A DNA stretch of 64,000 nt, taken from the NCBI RefSeq assembly GCF_008974325.1, contig NZ_BKCG01000012.1, forward strand, positions 1 through 64,000, in the 5' to 3' direction. Positions within the stretch are counted from its first letter, which is position 1. Each line of letters starts with the position of its first letter. The DNA comes from Patiriisocius marinus (GTDB lineage: Bacteria; Bacteroidota; Bacteroidia; Flavobacteriales; Flavobacteriaceae). The notes below the pieces were generated by a model. The model worked only from the letters and a program-made list of their open reading frames with translations, had not been told where the DNA came from and did no database searches. Position numbers and translations under genes: made by a program. This document shows positions 28,592 through 38,426 of the stretch, piece after piece.

Positions 28592-28789
28592 ATGGATCTC
28601 AGTAATTTCAGAAAACCACTAATATTAATAATTTTAGGAGCAGCACTTGTTGTTATTGGTCTTGTTTTTAAAAGTTATAAGTTAGGTTGGGGAATAATGC
28701 AAGCAAATAATATTGTAATGCTTGGAGGTATTATTGAAGTAGTTGCAGCAGTATTAGCTATTGTTATTTTAATAAAGATGAAGAAATAG
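28592..28789 (+). CDS. Small two-helix membrane protein
   Basis: The 65-residue product has two transmembrane helices (about 9-26 and 40-62) and a short basic tail IKMKK. It lies 37 bp after the MoxR gene in the same direction. The overall pattern recalls the N-terminal two-helix part of gliding protein GldL, but this is only a resemblance. No function is assigned. Confidence 0.65.
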   Translation: MDLSNFRKPLILIILGAALVVIGLVFKSYKLGWGIMQANNIVMLGGIIEVVAAVLAIVILIKMKK

Positions 28790-29055
28790 TACCATTCATT
28801 TCATTAATTTTTTTGAATACAATAAAAACGTAAATATTTTCGAATAAACAATTCTCAAATTAATAATTTTCACTATCCAATTTTACGAATTTCGTATTTT
28901 TAAGGTTGTTTTTATTGGCTATTTTGGGATATTGTTAGGTATTGTCCAAATCCTATGTATATTTTTAAAATATTTCTAAATTTCGTAACTTCGCGAGACT
29001 TGAAAAACAGCGACGTTTTACAAGAATAAACACCAAAAACTAAAACAACAATATT

Positions 29056-31326
29056 ATGGCTTTTGATATCGATATGATTAAAAAGGTGTATGCTCAAATG
29101 GCTGAGCGTGTAGATAAAGCACGTGAGGTTGTGGGTAAACCGCTTACACTTTCAGAAAAAATATTATACAATCACCTTTGGGATGGAATGCCTACAGAGG
29201 CGTTTACAAGAGGGAAAGATTATGTAGATTTTGCACCAGATCGTATTGCTTGTCAAGATGCAACTGCGCAAATGGCTTTATTACAGTTTATGCAAGCTGG
29301 TAAAGATAAAGTAGCAGTGCCTACAACAGTTCACTGTGATCACTTAATTCAAGCAAAGCAAGGTGCTAAAAAAGATTTAAAACGTGCTAACGAAGTTAGT
29401 AACGAAGTGTTTGATTTCTTAGGTTCAGTTTCTAATAAATACGGAATTGGATTTTGGGCTCCTGGAGCAGGAATTATTCACCAAGTAGTGTTAGAAAACT
29501 ACGCATTCCCAGGTGGAATGATGATTGGTACAGATAGTCACACGGTAAATGCTGGTGGACTTGGAATGGTTGCCATAGGAGTAGGTGGAGCAGATGCTGT
29601 TGATGTTATGGCAGGAATGGCTTGGGAATTAAAATTTCCGAAGTTAATAGGAGTTCGTTTAACTGGAAAGTTAAGTGGATGGACAGCTCCAAAAGATGTG
29701 ATATTAAAAGTTGCCGAAATTCTAACTGCTAAAGGTGGAACAGGAGCGATTGTTGAATATTTTGGTCCTGGAGCTACAGCAATGTCTTGTACTGGAAAAG
29801 GTACTATTTGTAATATGGGTGCAGAGATAGGAGCAACAACTTCTACTTTTGGTTACGATGAGTCTATGGAACGTTACTTGAGAGCGACGGATAGAGCTGA
29901 TGTAGCTGATGCAGCTAATAAGGTGAAACAACACTTAACTGCAGATGCTGAAGTATATGCAAACCCAGAACATTATTTTGATCAAGTAATTGAAATCAAT
30001 TTATCTGAACTTGGACCTTTATTAAATGGACCTTTTACGCCAGATCTTTCAACGAAAGTTGGATCTGATATGACAGAAAAAGCAACTAAAAATGACTGGC
30101 CTCTTCAAGTTGAATGGAGTTTAATTGGTTCTTGTACAAACTCTTCATACGAAGATTTATCAAGAGCTTCTTCAATTGCTAAGCAAGGTTTAGAAAAAGG
30201 ACTTTCTATAAAAGCTGAACTAGGTATCAACCCAGGTTCAGAATTAGTAAGATATACAACAGAGCGTGATGGAATTTTACAGCGTTTTGAAAAATTAGGC
30301 GCTAAGATTTTTACAAATGCTTGTGGACCTTGTATTGGTCAATGGGCACGTTACGAAGATCCTAAAAATGCTCCTAAAAATAGCATTGTACACTCGTTTA
30401 ACAGAAACTTTGCAAAGCGTGCAGATGGTAACCCAAATACACACGCCTTTGTCGCATCTCCAGAATTAACTGCGGCAATAGCCTTCGCAGGACGATTAGA
30501 TTTCAATCCTTTAACAGATACTTTAACTAATGATAAAGGAGAGCAGGTTAAATTTGACGAACCAACAGGTTGGGAGTTGCCACCAGATGGTTTTGAAGTT
30601 GAAGAGAATGGGTATGTTGAGCCACTTGCTGATGGTAGCGGTGTAGTTGTAAGTGTAAGCGATACTAGTGAGCGGTTACAATTATTGACTCCATTTGAGC
30701 CAATTAAAGATAGTGAGATGCAAGGAACTAAATTGCTTATTAAAGCTTTTGGTAAATGTACAACTGATCATATCTCTATGGCTGGTCCTTGGTTACGTTA
30801 CAGAGGTCACCTAGATAATATTTCTAATAACTGTTTAATTGGAGCAGTAAATGCTTTTGGTAAGAAAACAAATTTTGTTAAAAATCAATTAGATGGTGAG
30901 TTTGGTGGTGTGCCAGATACTGCTAGAGCTTATAAAGCTGCTGGAGTTAAAACTGTAGTAGTGGGAGACCACAACTACGGTGAAGGTTCTTCAAGAGAGC
31001 ACGCAGCTATGGAGCCACGTCATCTTGGTGTTGCAGCAGTGATTGTAAAATCATTTGCACGTATTCACGAAACAAACTTGAAAAAACAAGGTATGTTAGG
31101 TTTAACATTTGCTAATGAAGCAGATTATGATCTAATTCAAGAGGATGATACATTTAACTTTGTAGATATCGCAGACTTCGCTCCAAACAAGCAATTAACT
31201 CTGGAAGTTGTTCATGCAGATGGTAGCAAGGATGTAATTATGCTGAATCACACATATAACGAAGCTCAAATTGAGTGGTACAGAAAAGGTAGTGCATTGA
31301 ACTTGATAAAAGAACAAAACGCATAG
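29056..31326 (+). CDS. Aconitate hydratase
   Basis: The 756-residue enzyme is of the mitochondrial-type aconitase family. It interconverts citrate and isocitrate in the TCA cycle. The [4Fe-4S] ligands are visible in [13 protein letters not shown] and [13 protein letters not shown]. The swivel domain contains [22 protein letters not shown], the substrate-binding loop. Length matches eukaryotic mitochondrial aconitase rather than the 890-residue AcnA. It is monocistronic, with a terminator after it. The 266 bp upstream are very AT-rich, and no promoter there was fixed. Confidence 0.95.
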   Translation: MAFDIDMIKKVYAQMAERVDKAREVVGKPLTLSEKILYNHLWDGMPTEAFTRGKDYVDFAPDRIACQDATAQMALLQFMQAGKDKVAVPTTVHCDHLIQAKQGAKKDLKRANEVSNEVFDFLGSVSNKYGIGFWAPGAGIIHQVVLENYAFPGGMMIGTDSHTVNAGGLGMVAIGVGGADAVDVMAGMAWELKFPKLIGVRLTGKLSGWTAPKDVILKVAEILTAKGGTGAIVEYFGPGATAMSCTGKGTICNMGAEIGATTSTFGYDESMERYLRATDRADVADAANKVKQHLTADAEVYANPEHYFDQVIEINLSELGPLLNGPFTPDLSTKVGSDMTEKATKNDWPLQVEWSLIGSCTNSSYEDLSRASSIAKQGLEKGLSIKAELGINPGSELVRYTTERDGILQRFEKLGAKIFTNACGPCIGQWARYEDPKNAPKNSIVHSFNRNFAKRADGNPNTHAFVASPELTAAIAFAGRLDFNPLTDTLTNDKGEQVKFDEPTGWELPPDGFEVEENGYVEPLADGSGVVVSVSDTSERLQLLTPFEPIKDSEMQGTKLLIKAFGKCTTDHISMAGPWLRYRGHLDNISNNCLIGAVNAFGKKTNFVKNQLDGEFGGVPDTARAYKAAGVKTVVVGDHNYGEGSSREHAAMEPRHLGVAAVIVKSFARIHETNLKKQGMLGLTFANEADYDLIQEDDTFNFVDIADFAPNKQLTLEVVHADGSKDVIMLNHTYNEAQIEWYRKGSALNLIKEQNA

Positions 31327-31350
31327 TATTTCTGAAATATTATAACTTTA

Positions 31351-31379
31351 AAAAGCTCTCATTTATGAGGGCTTTTTTC
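31351..31379 (+). terminator. Terminator after the aconitase gene
   Basis: AAAGCTCTCAT pairs with ATGAGGGCTTT (one G-U pair) and is followed by T. Confidence 0.8.
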
Positions 31380-31456
31380 ATGCTTAATATTTAGTAACTA
31401 ATCTTGTGATGAATTTTTCAAAAAGCTTATTTTGTAAGTAATACTGTCAATCTTCG

Positions 31457-31484
31457 ACTGTTGTAATACTAATAAAACAACAGT
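31457..31484 (+). promoter_or_regulatory. Leader hairpin before the Crp/Fnr gene
   Basis: ACTGTTGT (31457-31464) and ACAACAGT (31477-31484) form an 8-bp inverted repeat with a 12-base loop, ending directly at the ATG. It could sequester the start region or serve as an operator; neither is shown. Confidence 0.3.
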
Positions 31485-32153
31485 ATGAAATCTATTTGGA
31501 CTTTTGAAGATGTAAATTTATTTGGGATGTTATGCCCGCATAAATTTAAAGAGTATAAAAAAACACATTCTTTAAACTCATATAAAAAAGAAGATTTCAT
31601 CTATTTCGAAAAAGACTCAGCTAACAAAGTATATCTAATAGAAAATGGAAAAGTTAAAATTGGTCATTATACTGAGGAAGGAGATGAGGTTGTAAAAGCT
31701 ATTTTGTCTAAAGGAGAACTCTTTGGAGAAAAAGCTATTTTGGGTGAGGAATCCCGAAATGAGTTTGCAATGTCTATCGATAATAAAACTTCAATTTGTC
31801 CTGTAGGCATTGAAACTATGCATAATTTAATGCGAGACAACCGCACATTAAGTTTCAAAGTTTACAAGCTTATTGGTTTTAGAATTAGAAAATTAGAACG
31901 TCGCTTAGAGCTTATTATGTTTAAAGATGCAGAGACACGTGTTTCTGAATTTTTAAAAGAACTCGCAGACGAATACGGCTATTGTTGTCCAAATACAGGA
32001 GATACAATTATAAAACACCCTTACACCCAAAAAGATATCGCTCATTTAATAGGGACTTCACGCCCTACTTTTAATTCTATAATGAATAAACTAAAGGAGT
32101 TAGGACAAATTGATTTTAGTCGAAATGAAATTAGACTTAAAATTTCTGCATAA
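31485..32153 (+). CDS. Crp/Fnr family transcriptional regulator
   Basis: The 222-residue protein has a cyclic-nucleotide-binding-like N-terminal domain (KVYLIENGKVKIGHYTEEGD, then GELFGEKAILGEE) and a C-terminal HTH_Crp domain (YTQKDIAHLIGTSRPTFNSI, then GQIDFSRNEI). Fnr-type Cys clusters are absent, and the cAMP-site residues are not clearly conserved, so the signal is unknown. The next gene downstream has a palindrome in an activator position and is a candidate target. Confidence 0.9.
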   Translation: MKSIWTFEDVNLFGMLCPHKFKEYKKTHSLNSYKKEDFIYFEKDSANKVYLIENGKVKIGHYTEEGDEVVKAILSKGELFGEKAILGEESRNEFAMSIDNKTSICPVGIETMHNLMRDNRTLSFKVYKLIGFRIRKLERRLELIMFKDAETRVSEFLKELADEYGYCCPNTGDTIIKHPYTQKDIAHLIGTSRPTFNSIMNKLKELGQIDFSRNEIRLKISA

Positions 32154-32163
32154 AAAATGGCTA

Positions 32164-32209
32164 ATGTAAGCTAGCTAACATTTCAAAGTAAATATGGAAA
32201 GTACTTTTG
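32164..32209 (+). promoter_or_regulatory. Palindromic operator plus promoter of the repeat lipoprotein gene
   Basis: ATGTAAGCTAGCTAACAT (32164-32181) is a palindrome with one mismatched pair. The -7 element TACTTTTG lies at 32202-32209, and no TTG is found at -33. The palindrome centre is about 42 bases upstream of the expected start point, the class II activator position of Crp-type regulators. Confidence 0.5.
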
Positions 32210-32242
32210 TAGTATAACTATTATTAAATAAACAATTTACTT

Positions 32243-33316
32243 ATGAAAAAATTATTTTTAATCGTCTTAACAATGGGCTTTTTTGCAGCTTGTGATAGTG
32301 ATGATGACAACACAGTAGCGGCTATTGAGCCAAATGCAGGAACAATTTTGGGAGGACCTTTTACATTTTTAGTGGATGGTGTTCCAGATATGGTTTCAGG
32401 AATAACAACAGATCCAGATGCTGTTGGTACAAATAGAACATTTGTAATTACTGATGCAGATAGTAATATTTTAGGTTTACCAAGCACAACCGAAGCACTA
32501 GAAGGTGTAGATTTTGATGGAGCAGGAGTAGGATCTTGTTTAATCTGGTATGTGCGCTTTGAAGGCGAACTCTCAGGTCTTGAAATGGGACAAAATTTAG
32601 ATAATTTAGGTGGAGTTTTTGATGTGTCTAATTCAATATTAGTGACACGAAATGCAGGTCCTGAAGCCGGGGTGTTATCTGGAGATCCTTTTACTTTTTG
32701 TATTGATGGAGTGCCAGATATGGTAAGTGGTATTAGTACTGATGCTAATGCAACTGGCAGTTTGAGAACATTTGTTATAACAGATGATTTAGGAAATATT
32801 TTAGGGTTACCACCAACTACAGAGGCACTTGAAGGAGTAGATTTTGATGGCGCAGGCGCAGGGGTTTGTTTGATTTGGTATTTACGTTATGAAGAAGGAT
32901 TATCAGGGTTAGAACCAGGAATGAATGTTGATGGACTTAGTGGAAATTTTGATTTTTCAAACTCAATTTCAGTTACTAGAAATGAAACTAACGGTGGTGT
33001 GGTAACAGGTGGTCCATTTACATTTACCGTTGATGGAAATCCAGATATGGTTAGCGGTATAGCTTTAGATGGAACACAAACAGGAACTAATGGAACTTGG
33101 ATTATTACAGATGGAGCAACAGGAGCTATTTTAGGTTTACCGCCAACTATTGAAGCATTAGAAGGAGTAGACTTTGATGGAGCAGGTGTAGGTGTTTGCT
33201 TTATCTATTACATTAGATATGAAGATGGTTTGCAAGGCTTAGCGCCTATGGAAAACTTAGCAGATCTTGATGGATGTTTTAGTTTGTCAAATTCAATATC
33301 TGTTACAAGAAATTAA
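32243..33316 (+). CDS. Lipoprotein of three 110-residue repeats
   Basis: The 357-residue product has a lipobox (GFFAAC, Cys17). The rest is three tandem repeats beginning near residues 37, 147 and 256. Each contains GPFTF-x-VDG-x-PDMVSGI, then TFVITD, then ILGLPPTTEALEGVDFDGAG, CLIWY-x-RYE and SNSISVTRN. Such repeats are found in large adhesin-like proteins of marine Bacteroidota, where their role is unknown. It is probably exposed at the cell surface or periplasm. The lipid anchor and absence of any other domain are unusual. It may be controlled by the adjacent Crp/Fnr protein. Confidence 0.8.
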   Translation: MKKLFLIVLTMGFFAACDSDDDNTVAAIEPNAGTILGGPFTFLVDGVPDMVSGITTDPDAVGTNRTFVITDADSNILGLPSTTEALEGVDFDGAGVGSCLIWYVRFEGELSGLEMGQNLDNLGGVFDVSNSILVTRNAGPEAGVLSGDPFTFCIDGVPDMVSGISTDANATGSLRTFVITDDLGNILGLPPTTEALEGVDFDGAGAGVCLIWYLRYEEGLSGLEPGMNVDGLSGNFDFSNSISVTRNETNGGVVTGGPFTFTVDGNPDMVSGIALDGTQTGTNGTWIITDGATGAILGLPPTIEALEGVDFDGAGVGVCFIYYIRYEDGLQGLAPMENLADLDGCFSLSNSISVTRN

Positions 33317-33339
33317 GACTGTTTTTTTGTTAGTAGTGT

Positions 33340-33375
33340 AAGGCGTAATGATATATTTTCATTGCGCCTTTCTTT
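33340..33375 (+). terminator. Terminator after the repeat lipoprotein gene
   Basis: AAGGCGTAATG pairs with CATTGCGCCTT (one G-U pair), with a moderately T-rich tail. Confidence 0.65.
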
Positions 33376-33419
33376 ATGTAAACTTTTAAACTGCGTACTA
33401 TTAAGCTACTTTTGAAACT

Positions 33420-33983
33420 ATGAATGCATTTTTTAAAAAGAACTGGAGTAATCTCCTTTTTGTAATTATTTTCGTTTTATTGTTGGTACCTCAAACAAGG
33501 ATGCCAATTCAAGTTTTTATTCAAAGATTGATGTCCTTTTCTCCTTCTGAAATATCAAAGAATGATCAATTGCTCCTCCATGATTATAATTGGTCATTAA
33601 GTAACCTAAAAGGAGCGAGTACTAATCTAAAAAATAATGAAGGTAATATATTGCTAATTAATAAATGGGCAACGTGGTGTCCTCCTTGTGTTGCTGAAAT
33701 GCCATCGCTTCAAAAATTATATAATGCTTACGGAGATAAGGTCTCGTTTTATTTTATAACGGATGAAGCGCCTGAAAAACTGAATGCTTTCATGCTCAAA
33801 AATGGATATGATTTTCCTGTATATATTTCTAGATCATCAGCGCCTAAAAAACTTAATTCTAATTCATTACCTACAACCTATCTAATAGGGAAGGATGGAG
33901 CAATTGTTATTCAAAAAGTAGGTGCAGCAGATTGGAATAGTAATTCCGTTCACGAGACTCTCGATAGGTTGATGGAGTTATAA
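33420..33983 (+). CDS. TlpA-like membrane-anchored thioredoxin
   Basis: The 187-residue protein has one N-terminal transmembrane helix (about 10-25) and a periplasmic AhpC/TSA-thioredoxin domain. The active site is CPPC in NKWATWCPPCVAEMPSL, and the cis-Pro region is SNSLPTTYLIG. It should reduce periplasmic disulfides or serve cytochrome c maturation. No partner is adjacent. Confidence 0.9.
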   Translation: MNAFFKKNWSNLLFVIIFVLLLVPQTRMPIQVFIQRLMSFSPSEISKNDQLLLHDYNWSLSNLKGASTNLKNNEGNILLINKWATWCPPCVAEMPSLQKLYNAYGDKVSFYFITDEAPEKLNAFMLKNGYDFPVYISRSSAPKKLNSNSLPTTYLIGKDGAIVIQKVGAADWNSNSVHETLDRLMEL

Positions 33984-34029
33984 TTTCATTAATATAAATT
34001 GTAACTTTACTTTTTACATACCATTTTAT

Positions 34030-35226
34030 TTGATAGATATAGCTTCATATACATTTACAATTAAAACCTCTATCGACGAAATCGATTCGGAACAATGGGA
34101 TGCTATTGTGAGTCATTCAACTATCTATTTAAATAGAAATTATCTTAAAGCATTAGAGCAATCATTGAGTGTTGAGCACCAGTTTTACTATGTGCTATTT
34201 AAGGATGCTTCTTTAAACGCAGTAAGTGCAGTTGTCTTTCAATCTGCACCGTTTATTTACACAAAGGATAAACATTCTAAAAAAGTGTTATGTCATTTTG
34301 GTAAAGACAGTCAAGGATTCTTTTCAAAACAACTTTTGGTTTGTGGTAATGTGTTTGCCACTGGAGAAACAGGTTTTGCATTTAATGACTTAGTTAGCAC
34401 TTCAGAAATGGGACGGCTTTTAATAGAAGCTTCAAGTCAAGTCATAAAATTTCAGAAGAAAAAAGAGGGCTTAGCTAAAACCAAAGTAATCCTTTTTAAA
34501 GAATTTTTCCCAGACAGTTTAAAAATACCAGCTCAGTTACTAGATGAGGGTTTTCAAAACTATCACATTGATGTTAATATGGTGTTACCTATTGCAGGGC
34601 ATTGGAAAACTTTTGCCGATTACTTAAGTGATGTTAAAGCGAAATATAGAACCAAAGCAAACAGTGTGTTTAAAAAAGCTGATACGCTTGAGTTAAGAAA
34701 TTTAGATGCTTCAGGAATACTTATACATAGTAAACGAATAAATGGGTTGTTCGAAAATGTTTTAGAACAGTCAGATTATCGTTTTGGTAGGATGGACGCA
34801 CAAACTTTTGCTTCACTCAAAGAAAAGTTGAGTTCCTTATTTATTTTTAAGGCCTTGTTTAAGAATGATCTTATGGTTGGCTTTAGCACTGCATTTTTAA
34901 ACGGGCAAGTTTTAGAGGCTAACTACGTTGGTATTGATTACAAGTTTAATGAAGTTTATGCTATTTATCAGAGCTTGTTGTACGATTATGTAAATGAAGC
35001 GATTGAGTTAGGTGTGAGCTCACTGCAATTTGGTAGAACAACTGAGCTATTGAAAAGTTCGTTAGGAGCTGTTCCCGTACCAATGACGCTTTTTGCAAGG
35101 CATACAACTAGTATTACACATATATTGATGGCGTCAATATTAAAAAAGGTTTCCGCTAGTCCTTATGAACTCCGAAAACCTTTTAAAGCTGATTTTTATA
35201 AAGTGGAATTATCCCCATTGACATAA
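34030..35226 (+). CDS. FemAB/GNAT-like acyltransferase (peptidogalycan type)
   Basis: The 398-residue protein starts with TTG at 34030; no ATG exists upstream in frame near it. It carries the PF04339-like fold: YLNRNYLKALEQS near the N-terminus, YLSDVKAKYRTKANSVFKKA in the middle, and GFSTAFLNGQVLEANYVGID with the final GNAT-like part. The family is described as peptidoglycan-related acyltransferase, but the substrate is untested. Its last 18 bases overlap the 3' end of the convergent DUF1761 gene. Confidence 0.75.
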   Translation: MIDIASYTFTIKTSIDEIDSEQWDAIVSHSTIYLNRNYLKALEQSLSVEHQFYYVLFKDASLNAVSAVVFQSAPFIYTKDKHSKKVLCHFGKDSQGFFSKQLLVCGNVFATGETGFAFNDLVSTSEMGRLLIEASSQVIKFQKKKEGLAKTKVILFKEFFPDSLKIPAQLLDEGFQNYHIDVNMVLPIAGHWKTFADYLSDVKAKYRTKANSVFKKADTLELRNLDASGILIHSKRINGLFENVLEQSDYRFGRMDAQTFASLKEKLSSLFIFKALFKNDLMVGFSTAFLNGQVLEANYVGIDYKFNEVYAIYQSLLYDYVNEAIELGVSSLQFGRTTELLKSSLGAVPVPMTLFARHTTSITHILMASILKKVSASPYELRKPFKADFYKVELSPLT

Positions 35227-35709
35227 AATACCGCCCATAATAGCTAACGTAATAATCCAATAGCCTGCGTTAATTAAACCGTATTTAAATCCTTTCCTTT
35301 CGAATAAACCATTTATTACTAAAATAGGAAGACCTATAAAACCACCAACAAGGCCTCCGTGTAAAGCACCATGTTTAAAAGTTCTAAAGCGATCTCCATA
35401 GGAGGTCATAAAATTGTTTATTTCGTTCATTACGGCAGATCCCTCTTCACCAAAGCCTGGCTCATTGATTAGCGTTGAGTAAATATCAGTTTGATGCACT
35501 ACAAGCGAGAATAAAAACATACTCATTAATAGAGAAAGTATAAACGTTACGCCAAATACAACAAGCATATTGGCTCTTTCAAGTTTTTCTTTAGTAAGGC
35601 CACAAGTTTTCATCCAGGCATTTCCGAATACTTTTGGGTGGTAATATAGAAATCCCATAACTAATGGGACTAAGGCTGCAACTACTACAAAAATTAAATT
35701 AGGGAACAT
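35209..35709 (-). CDS. DUF1761 membrane protein
   Basis: The 166-residue protein has four predicted helices (about 5-22, 48-68, 113-132, 142-162) and the start pattern ALVPLVMGFLYYHPKVFGNAW of DUF1761. The function is unknown. It is downstream of the carotenoid operon in the same direction (43 bp gap), so read-through transcription is possible. Confidence 0.75.
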   Translation of the reverse strand: MFPNLIFVVVAALVPLVMGFLYYHPKVFGNAWMKTCGLTKEKLERANMLVVFGVTFILSLLMSMFLFSLVVHQTDIYSTLINEPGFGEEGSAVMNEINNFMTSYGDRFRTFKHGALHGGLVGGFIGLPILVINGLFERKGFKYGLINAGYWIITLAIMGGILCQWG

Positions 35710-35752
35710 AATGTGTTGGTTTTAAGGTTAGTTTAAATATATGCTAAATTAA

Positions 35753-36352
35753 TTATATAGCCGTCCAAAACAATTTTACTGCAAAAATAATCATTAGGAT
35801 TCCTGTAAATTTTCTGAATAAAAGAAGTCTTTCAGTATTGAAAAAGTAGGAAAGTTTTTTTGCTAAAAACACTTTAATAATATCAGTAATAAAAATGACT
35901 GCAAGTGTGAAAACTAATATTAAAGGCGTAGCTTGAGTAGAAAATTTTGTTTCAGAATAGGTAAGAAAACCTACCCAAACAACAAATACAAATGGGTTTA
36001 CAAAATTTAGGACAAAGGCTCTAAAAAATATAGCCACAAGCGATTTATTTAAACTTTTAGTAAGGTTTGAATTAGCTTTAGGTTTTCTGAAAAAATTTTC
36101 TAAACCTAATAAGAGTAGCAGTAGTCCACCTGTAACAGCAATTGCTTTTATATGTCCTGGTTTATTAAGGTAATTCTCTAAACCGTTTAAGCAGAAGTAA
36201 ACGTAAAGTATATCTCCTAATATAATTCCTAAAGCAGCAGTGATTCCTGCATATGTACCTTTTTGAAGTGTGGCTTGTATTAGATAGAAAAATACGGGGC
36301 CAACAAATAATAATGTTGAAAGGCCTAAAAGAATACCTGTTAAGATTTCCAT
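35753..36352 (-). CDS. LysE family transporter in the carotenoid operon
   Basis: The 199-residue membrane protein has about six helices and the LysE family start (ILLGLSTLLFVGPVFFYLIQ) with NFVNPFVFVVWVGFL in the middle. It lacks the usual PGP motif of RhtB proteins (it reads VGPVF). It lies 17 bp after the lycopene cyclase gene, so it belongs to the same transcript. A link with pigments is not obvious. Confidence 0.82.
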   Translation of the reverse strand: MEILTGILLGLSTLLFVGPVFFYLIQATLQKGTYAGITAALGIILGDILYVYFCLNGLENYLNKPGHIKAIAVTGGLLLLLLGLENFFRKPKANSNLTKSLNKSLVAIFFRAFVLNFVNPFVFVVWVGFLTYSETKFSTQATPLILVFTLAVIFITDIIKVFLAKKLSYFFNTERLLLFRKFTGILMIIFAVKLFWTAI

Positions 36353-36369
36353 AGGTCAATATAGTAAAT

Positions 36370-37065
36370 CTAATCTATAGCAGTTTCAGTGTTATTTACT
36401 TTCTCCATTACAACAAAAACCGTAAGAAGCATTGTGAGAGCATAAATACTATCTTCTATTGGAATAGTAAAAATTCGGATACCTAAATTTTCAGTATTGT
36501 TATACCAAACAACTTGATTTTCAATAAAACTTCCAGTTAAAATACCATTTATTAAAAAGAAAGGAAGAAGAATAATTATAAAAGTAGGTAAAAATTTTTG
36601 AAGTTGTTCGCGTTTCAAATTATACACTAGGCCTAGTAATAATATGGCATAGCCGAAATTTATAAGGGTGTACCATTTGTCATAATTATACCAAAGTGTT
36701 ATAATCATTATACATTGTAGTATGATGTATGTAATTGAAGTAGCTCGCTTCCCGAAGGCAAGTTTCGGATAAAAATATCTAAGTGAATAATGGGTGAACA
36801 TACATGCGTAAGGAATACAAATAAAGAAAAGCCACTCCTCAATAGGTAAGTTAAGTAGTTTAAATCCACTTATATATATATTATTGAATCCCCAAAAACC
36901 ATTATTGGTGAATATAATGTCCCAAGGAATAAATAATGCCATCATTATAATATTCCCAATAAATAAGCCTTTCCATAGTTTGTAAAACTGGAATTTTGGG
37001 TAGAAACTAAATAGAAATGGGATGATTAAAGAACCAATATTTAGATACAAATAGAGTGTATTCAT
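36370..37065 (-). CDS. Lycopene beta-cyclase, CrtYcd fusion type
   Basis: The 231-residue protein has seven predicted helices. It contains two lycopene-cyclase domain repeats, each with an FxxPW-like or ExxLF segment: LFIPWDIIFTNNGFWGF, then LPIEEWLFFICIPY in the first, and IPIEDSIYALTMLL in the second. This matches the fused CrtYc-CrtYd or heterodimeric-type cyclase, which converts lycopene to beta-carotene. The three-base gap to crtZ and the CrtZ product downstream in the pathway support it. Confidence 0.88.
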   Translation of the reverse strand: MNTLYLYLNIGSLIIPFLFSFYPKFQFYKLWKGLFIGNIIMMALFIPWDIIFTNNGFWGFNNIYISGFKLLNLPIEEWLFFICIPYACMFTHYSLRYFYPKLAFGKRATSITYIILQCIMIITLWYNYDKWYTLINFGYAILLLGLVYNLKREQLQKFLPTFIIILLPFFLINGILTGSFIENQVVWYNNTENLGIRIFTIPIEDSIYALTMLLTVFVVMEKVNNTETAID

Positions 37066-37068
37066 TGG

Positions 37069-37518
37069 CTACTTTTTAAAGTACTTCAATGGAGGAACTA
37101 ACATTCCGAAACATTCACCATCACCTTTACCTAAATGCTTGTGGTGCATTTTGTGTGCACGTCTAATACCTTTTGCGTACCAGTTGTTAGCGTTTCTAAA
37201 TAGTTTAAAACGTTGATGAATAAATATATCGTGAACTAAAAAGTAGGTAAGTCCATATGCGAATATGCCAAGTCCAATAGGTAATCCAGCCCAGAAGCCA
37301 TAGTATTGCCAGCTAATGAAGCATCCAATACTTACTGCAGCATAGAAAATGAAGAAAAAATCATTTCGTTCCCACCAACTTTTATGGTCTTTGTGGTGGT
37401 GGTCTCTATGAAGACTCCATAAAAAACCATGCATAACATATTTATGTGTAAACCAAGCCATAAATTCCATAATGAGGAATGTGCCTAGAAAAATAAGAAT
37501 CCAAAATATAATGGTCAT
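37069..37518 (-). CDS. crtZ: Beta-carotene hydroxylase
   Basis: The 149-residue membrane di-iron enzyme hydroxylates beta-carotene to zeaxanthin. All His motifs are visible: HKYVMH (25-30), HRDHHH (37-42), HDIFIH (96-101) and HKMHH (122-126). Length agrees with bacterial CrtZ. Its stop is three bases from the cyclase start, which indicates tight operon linkage. Confidence 0.95.
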   Translation of the reverse strand: MTIIFWILIFLGTFLIMEFMAWFTHKYVMHGFLWSLHRDHHHKDHKSWWERNDFFFIFYAAVSIGCFISWQYYGFWAGLPIGLGIFAYGLTYFLVHDIFIHQRFKLFRNANNWYAKGIRRAHKMHHKHLGKGDGECFGMLVPPLKYFKK

Positions 37519-37583
37519 TACTTAATTTTTATATTTAGTAAACGTTGTTTTAAAATCAATTATTACTAGTAAGCATGTTCTAA

Positions 37584-38426
37584 TTAGCGAACTAAATTAA
37601 GCTGAAATTTTACATAACTTCTAGTGAGTAATCCAACTTTTTCATAATCAGGAACGCGTATTCTTGCGTTCTTGATTTCAATTGCTGGAGTATTTTTTAA
37701 TTTCTTCAGCAATCTACGGTAATATCTATAAGCCATAAAAACACCAAATTTAGCTTCAGCTGGTAAATCTAAAATACCTTGATATCCTTTTCTGAAATCT
37801 TCTTCAATGTCAGCAATGATTTCATTTTTTGAAATTTCATCTAAGGCTGTAAGATTTGTATTTGGGAAATACGTACGGCTTAATCCCTCAAAATCTGCCT
37901 TTAAATCACGTAAAAAATTCACTTTTTGAAAAGCAGATCCAAGTGACATTGCTCCGTCTTTTAAGGCATCAAATTTTTCTGTATCTCCTTTTACAAAAAC
38001 CTTCAAGCACATTAAACCTACAACATCTGCTGAACCGTAAATGTAGTCTTTATATTCATCCTCAGTTAAATATGTGGACTTTGTAAGATCAAGTTTCATA
38101 CTCTTCATAAATGAATCGATTAGTTTGTAATCAATTTCATATTTATGAACAGTTTCTTGAAATGAATTAAGAATTGGGTTTAAGCTAATTTTATCTTCTA
38201 ATGCTTCTTTTAAACTGTTTTCAAATCGAGCAAAAAGCATCTCTTTGTCATAATCGTGAAAGCTATCTACAATCTCATCTGCAAAGCGAACAAAGCCATA
38301 AATATTGTAAATATCTTGGCGTATAGTAGGTGCTAACATCTTTGTAGCAAGTGAGAACGATGTACTATATGCATTCGTTACGTTCTTGCTACATTCTCGC
38401 GATACTTTATCAAACAATTCCTTCAC
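37584..38426 (-). CDS. crtB: Phytoene synthase
   Basis: The 280-residue enzyme condenses two geranylgeranyl diphosphates to phytoene. The Asp-rich motifs are DEIVDSFHD and NFLRDLKADFEG, and the substrate-binding YxxxSF-like segment is AYSTSFSLATKM. The start is a GTG that overlaps the crtI stop by one base (TAGTG), so it is translationally coupled. No ATG fits better. Confidence 0.95.
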   Translation of the reverse strand: MKELFDKVSRECSKNVTNAYSTSFSLATKMLAPTIRQDIYNIYGFVRFADEIVDSFHDYDKEMLFARFENSLKEALEDKISLNPILNSFQETVHKYEIDYKLIDSFMKSMKLDLTKSTYLTEDEYKDYIYGSADVVGLMCLKVFVKGDTEKFDALKDGAMSLGSAFQKVNFLRDLKADFEGLSRTYFPNTNLTALDEISKNEIIADIEEDFRKGYQGILDLPAEAKFGVFMAYRYYRRLLKKLKNTPAIEIKNARIRVPDYEKVGLLTRSYVKFQLNLVR

